Positions 55,688-64,000 of a stretch of DNA of 64,000 nucleotides are shown here, piece after piece. The DNA is from Falsiroseomonas stagni DSM 19981 (GTDB taxonomy: Bacteria; Pseudomonadota; Alphaproteobacteria; Acetobacterales; Acetobacteraceae). The stretch is taken from positions 186,001-250,000 of the forward strand of contig NZ_FOSQ01000006.1 of NCBI RefSeq assembly GCF_900114315.1, in the 5' to 3' direction. Position 1 is the first letter of the stretch. Each line of letters begins with the position of its first letter. Made by a program: the position numbers and the translations under genes. The notes beneath the pieces were generated by a model. It made no database searches, had not been told where the DNA came from, and saw only the letters and a list, made by a program, of their open reading frames with translations.

Positions 55688-56164
55688 TTACCAGCGGTAG
55701 TGGCTGAAGGCCTTGTTGGCCTCTGCCATCCGGTGCGTGTCTTCGCGCTTCTTGACGGCAGACCCACGATTGTTGGCCGCGTCCATCAGCTCCGCCGAGA
55801 GGCGGTCTTCCATCGTGTGCTCGCCGCGCTTGCGCGCGCTGTCGATCAGCCACCGGATGGCCAGCGCCTGGCGCCGTTCCGGGCGCACTTCGACGGGCAC
55901 CTGGTAGGTCGCGCCACCAACGCGGCGGCTGCGGACCTCGACGGCGGGCTTCACATTGTCCATCGCCTCATGGAACACGCGCAGCGGGTCGCTGTTCGGA
56001 CCCCCGCGGCGCTTCAGCGTGTCCATGGCGGCATAGACAATGCCCTCTGCCGTGCTCTTCTTGCCGTCGTACATCAGCACGTTCATGAAACGGCTGAGGA
56101 CGAGGTCACCAAACTTGGGGTCCGGGAGGACCTCACGCTTCGTAGCGCTATGGCGGCGCGACAT
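55688..56164 (-). CDS. rpsG: 30S ribosomal protein S7
   Basis: A 158-residue S7. [40 protein letters not shown] and [20 protein letters not shown] are diagnostic. It nucleates assembly of the 30S head. In E. coli S7 represses the str operon. It lies 12 bp downstream of rpsL. Confidence 0.97.
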   Translation of the reverse strand: MSRRHSATKREVLPDPKFGDLVLSRFMNVLMYDGKKSTAEGIVYAAMDTLKRRGGPNSDPLRVFHEAMDNVKPAVEVRSRRVGGATYQVPVEVRPERRQALAIRWLIDSARKRGEHTMEDRLSAELMDAANNRGSAVKKREDTHRMAEANKAFSHYRW

Positions 56165-56175
56165 ATCTCAGATCC

Positions 56176-56547
56176 TCACTTCGGCCGCTTGGCGCCGTAG
56201 AGCGAGCGCCGCTTGCGCCGCTTCGGCAGGCCCTGCGTATCCAACACGCCGCGCAGGATGTGGTAGCGCACGCCGGGAAGGTCCTTCACGCGACCACCCC
56301 GGATCAGCACCACCGAGTGCTCCTGCAGGTTGTGCCCCTCGCCGGGGATGTAGCTCACGACCTCATGGCCGTTTGTCAGGCGCACCTTGGCGACCTTACG
56401 GAGAGCGGAGTTCGGCTTCTTCGGCGTCGTCGTATAGACGCGCGTGCAGACGCCCCGCTTCTGAGGGCTGCCCGCCAGGGCCGGAACCTTGTTCCGCTTC
56501 GCAATGGGCTCTCGCCCCGTGGCGATGAGCTGGTTGATCGTCGGCAT
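56176..56547 (-). CDS. rpsL: 30S ribosomal protein S12
   Basis: A 123-residue S12. [40 protein letters not shown] and [20 protein letters not shown] are diagnostic. The lysines altered in streptomycin-resistant mutants (PKKP and GRVKDLP) are present, so the allele looks wild type. A strong promoter lies about 210 bp upstream. Confidence 0.97.
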   Translation of the reverse strand: MPTINQLIATGREPIAKRNKVPALAGSPQKRGVCTRVYTTTPKKPNSALRKVAKVRLTNGHEVVSYIPGEGHNLQEHSVVLIRGGRVKDLPGVRYHILRGVLDTQGLPKRRKRRSLYGAKRPK

Positions 56548-56760
56548 GACGCCCCTTCGTGCCCGTCCCGTCTCGCCACAACGCTGCCAAGCACGTTGGC
56601 CCGCGTGAACGCGCAATTGCGCATCCTGCGGGCTACCGTCCTGCCACCGGCCTCAGCCTTCCCGGACTTCGGGACGGCGGCGCCGGCGACGCATCGCTGT
56701 GGACCAAAATTACAGCCTGGCCGTGCGATGCATGTGCACCGACCCCGACCAAGGACCGGC

Positions 56761-56789
56761 GATATATTCGCCGCATCCTGTTGAGTCAA
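56761..56789 (-). promoter_or_regulatory. near-consensus sigma-70 promoter for the str operon
   Basis: On the minus strand TTGACT (-35, bases 56784-56789) and TATATC (-10, 56761-56766) are separated by exactly 17 bases. Match to TTGACA-17-TATAAT is five of six and four of six. It would start transcription near 56754, giving a leader of about 200 nt before rpsL. It lies in the only AT-richer pocket of the 389-bp rpoC-rpsL gap. Confidence 0.75.
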
Positions 56790-56874
56790 GCGAAGTGGAA
56801 CTTCCCCCCGGAAGCTTCCCGGGGATCGGCGCCGCCAACAGGGGCCGCGCCGACGTTCCACACCGCCGGCCCGG

Positions 56875-56893
56875 CCCATCCCCCAGGGGATGG
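56875..56893 (-). terminator. hairpin behind rpoC
   Basis: CCCATCCC-CAG-GGGATGGG makes an 8-bp stem about 45 bp after the rpoC stop. No U-run follows, so it is at most a weak or Rho-assisted terminator. The rest of the rpoC-rpsL gap holds the promoter and the rpsL leader and no gene. Confidence 0.4.
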
Positions 56894-56936
56894 GTCGGGA
56901 TCGTGGCGTGAGAGGGCCGTGAAAGCCCCCTGAAGC

Positions 56937-61112
<4,176 letters not shown>

Positions 61113-61158
61113 GCGGTCCACTCCGTCCGGCGCGTCAGCCCTTGGGCCTGCGCGCCAC

Positions 61159-61198
61159 GAAAAGGGAGAGAGAACCGCGCCGCCCTGGGGCGGCGCGG
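61159..61198 (-). terminator. terminator-like hairpin with T/C-rich tail between rpoB and rpoC
   Basis: A 10-bp stem CCGCGCCGCC/GGCGGCGCGG (61175-61184 and 61189-61198) with a 4-base loop. On the minus strand it is followed by TTCTCTCTCCCTTTT. This has the look of an intrinsic terminator inside an operon, so partial termination (attenuation) or RNA processing between rpoB and rpoC is possible. Confidence 0.6.
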
Positions 61199-61215
61199 GC
61201 AGTAAAACGGCCCGG

Positions 61216-64000
<2,785 letters not shown>

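Overview
The window is about 64 kb of very GC-rich DNA with strong G/C preference at third codon positions. It looks like an Acetobacteraceae-type alphaproteobacterium, Roseomonas-like. The reasons are five TctC/Bug-type solute-binding proteins without membrane partners, a GapR-like (DUF2312) protein, a DUF1244 protein, alphaproteobacterial forms of the ribosomal and RNA polymerase proteins, and dispersed C-rich/G-rich intergenic hairpins. Genus level is an inference. I see no tRNA, rRNA, CRISPR array, transposase, integrase or prophage gene.

Layout. 1-4.8 kb: the 3' end of an acyl-CoA synthetase gene, a divergent SDR with a flavin reductase, a CCNCC-motif protein divergent from a nitroreductase-VOC pair, then gapR and a DUF1244 gene. 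4.9-9.5 kb: a tartrate/glycerate-type catabolic cluster with a TctC binding protein, a tartrate/D-malate dehydrogenase, a divergent GntR regulator, glycerate 2-kinase and a cupin. 9.7-15.9 kb: a DoxX protein behind a perfect FNR/FixK box, an OmpA-family protein, an open reading frame that joins a YdaS/Cro-like helix-turn-helix to pyruvate kinase, a small secreted protein, Ada and a TPR protein. 16-25 kb: two TctC proteins, an alpha/beta hydrolase and the glycolate oxidase genes glcD-glcE-(M81 peptidase)-glcF. 25-40 kb: mixed housekeeping and accessory genes (L36, acyl-CoA dehydrogenase, TerB-like, AsmA, RluC-type pseudouridine synthase, HTH regulator, GH16 hydrolase, CrcB, RarA, TauD, two TctC, EamA transporter, DCC, DUF4166).

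40-64 kb, all on the minus strand: rpoB(partial)-rpoC, then rpsL-rpsG-tuf-rpsJ, the complete S10 and spc gene sets, secY-adk, and rpsM-rpsK-rpoA-rplQ ending at a strong terminator. The order is classical except that fusA is missing between rpsG and tuf, and L36 (rpmJ) lies 15 kb or more away. A near-consensus sigma-70 promoter precedes rpsL.

The most unusual items are the HTH-pyruvate kinase fusion with a palindrome in its promoter region, three short tandem-repeat tracts (two of them carry the stop codons of the adjoining genes), the shared 9-bp motif in the tartrate cluster, the FNR box in front of doxX, and an SDR without its catalytic Tyr/Lys pair. Functions were assigned by reading the proteins; no database search was run.
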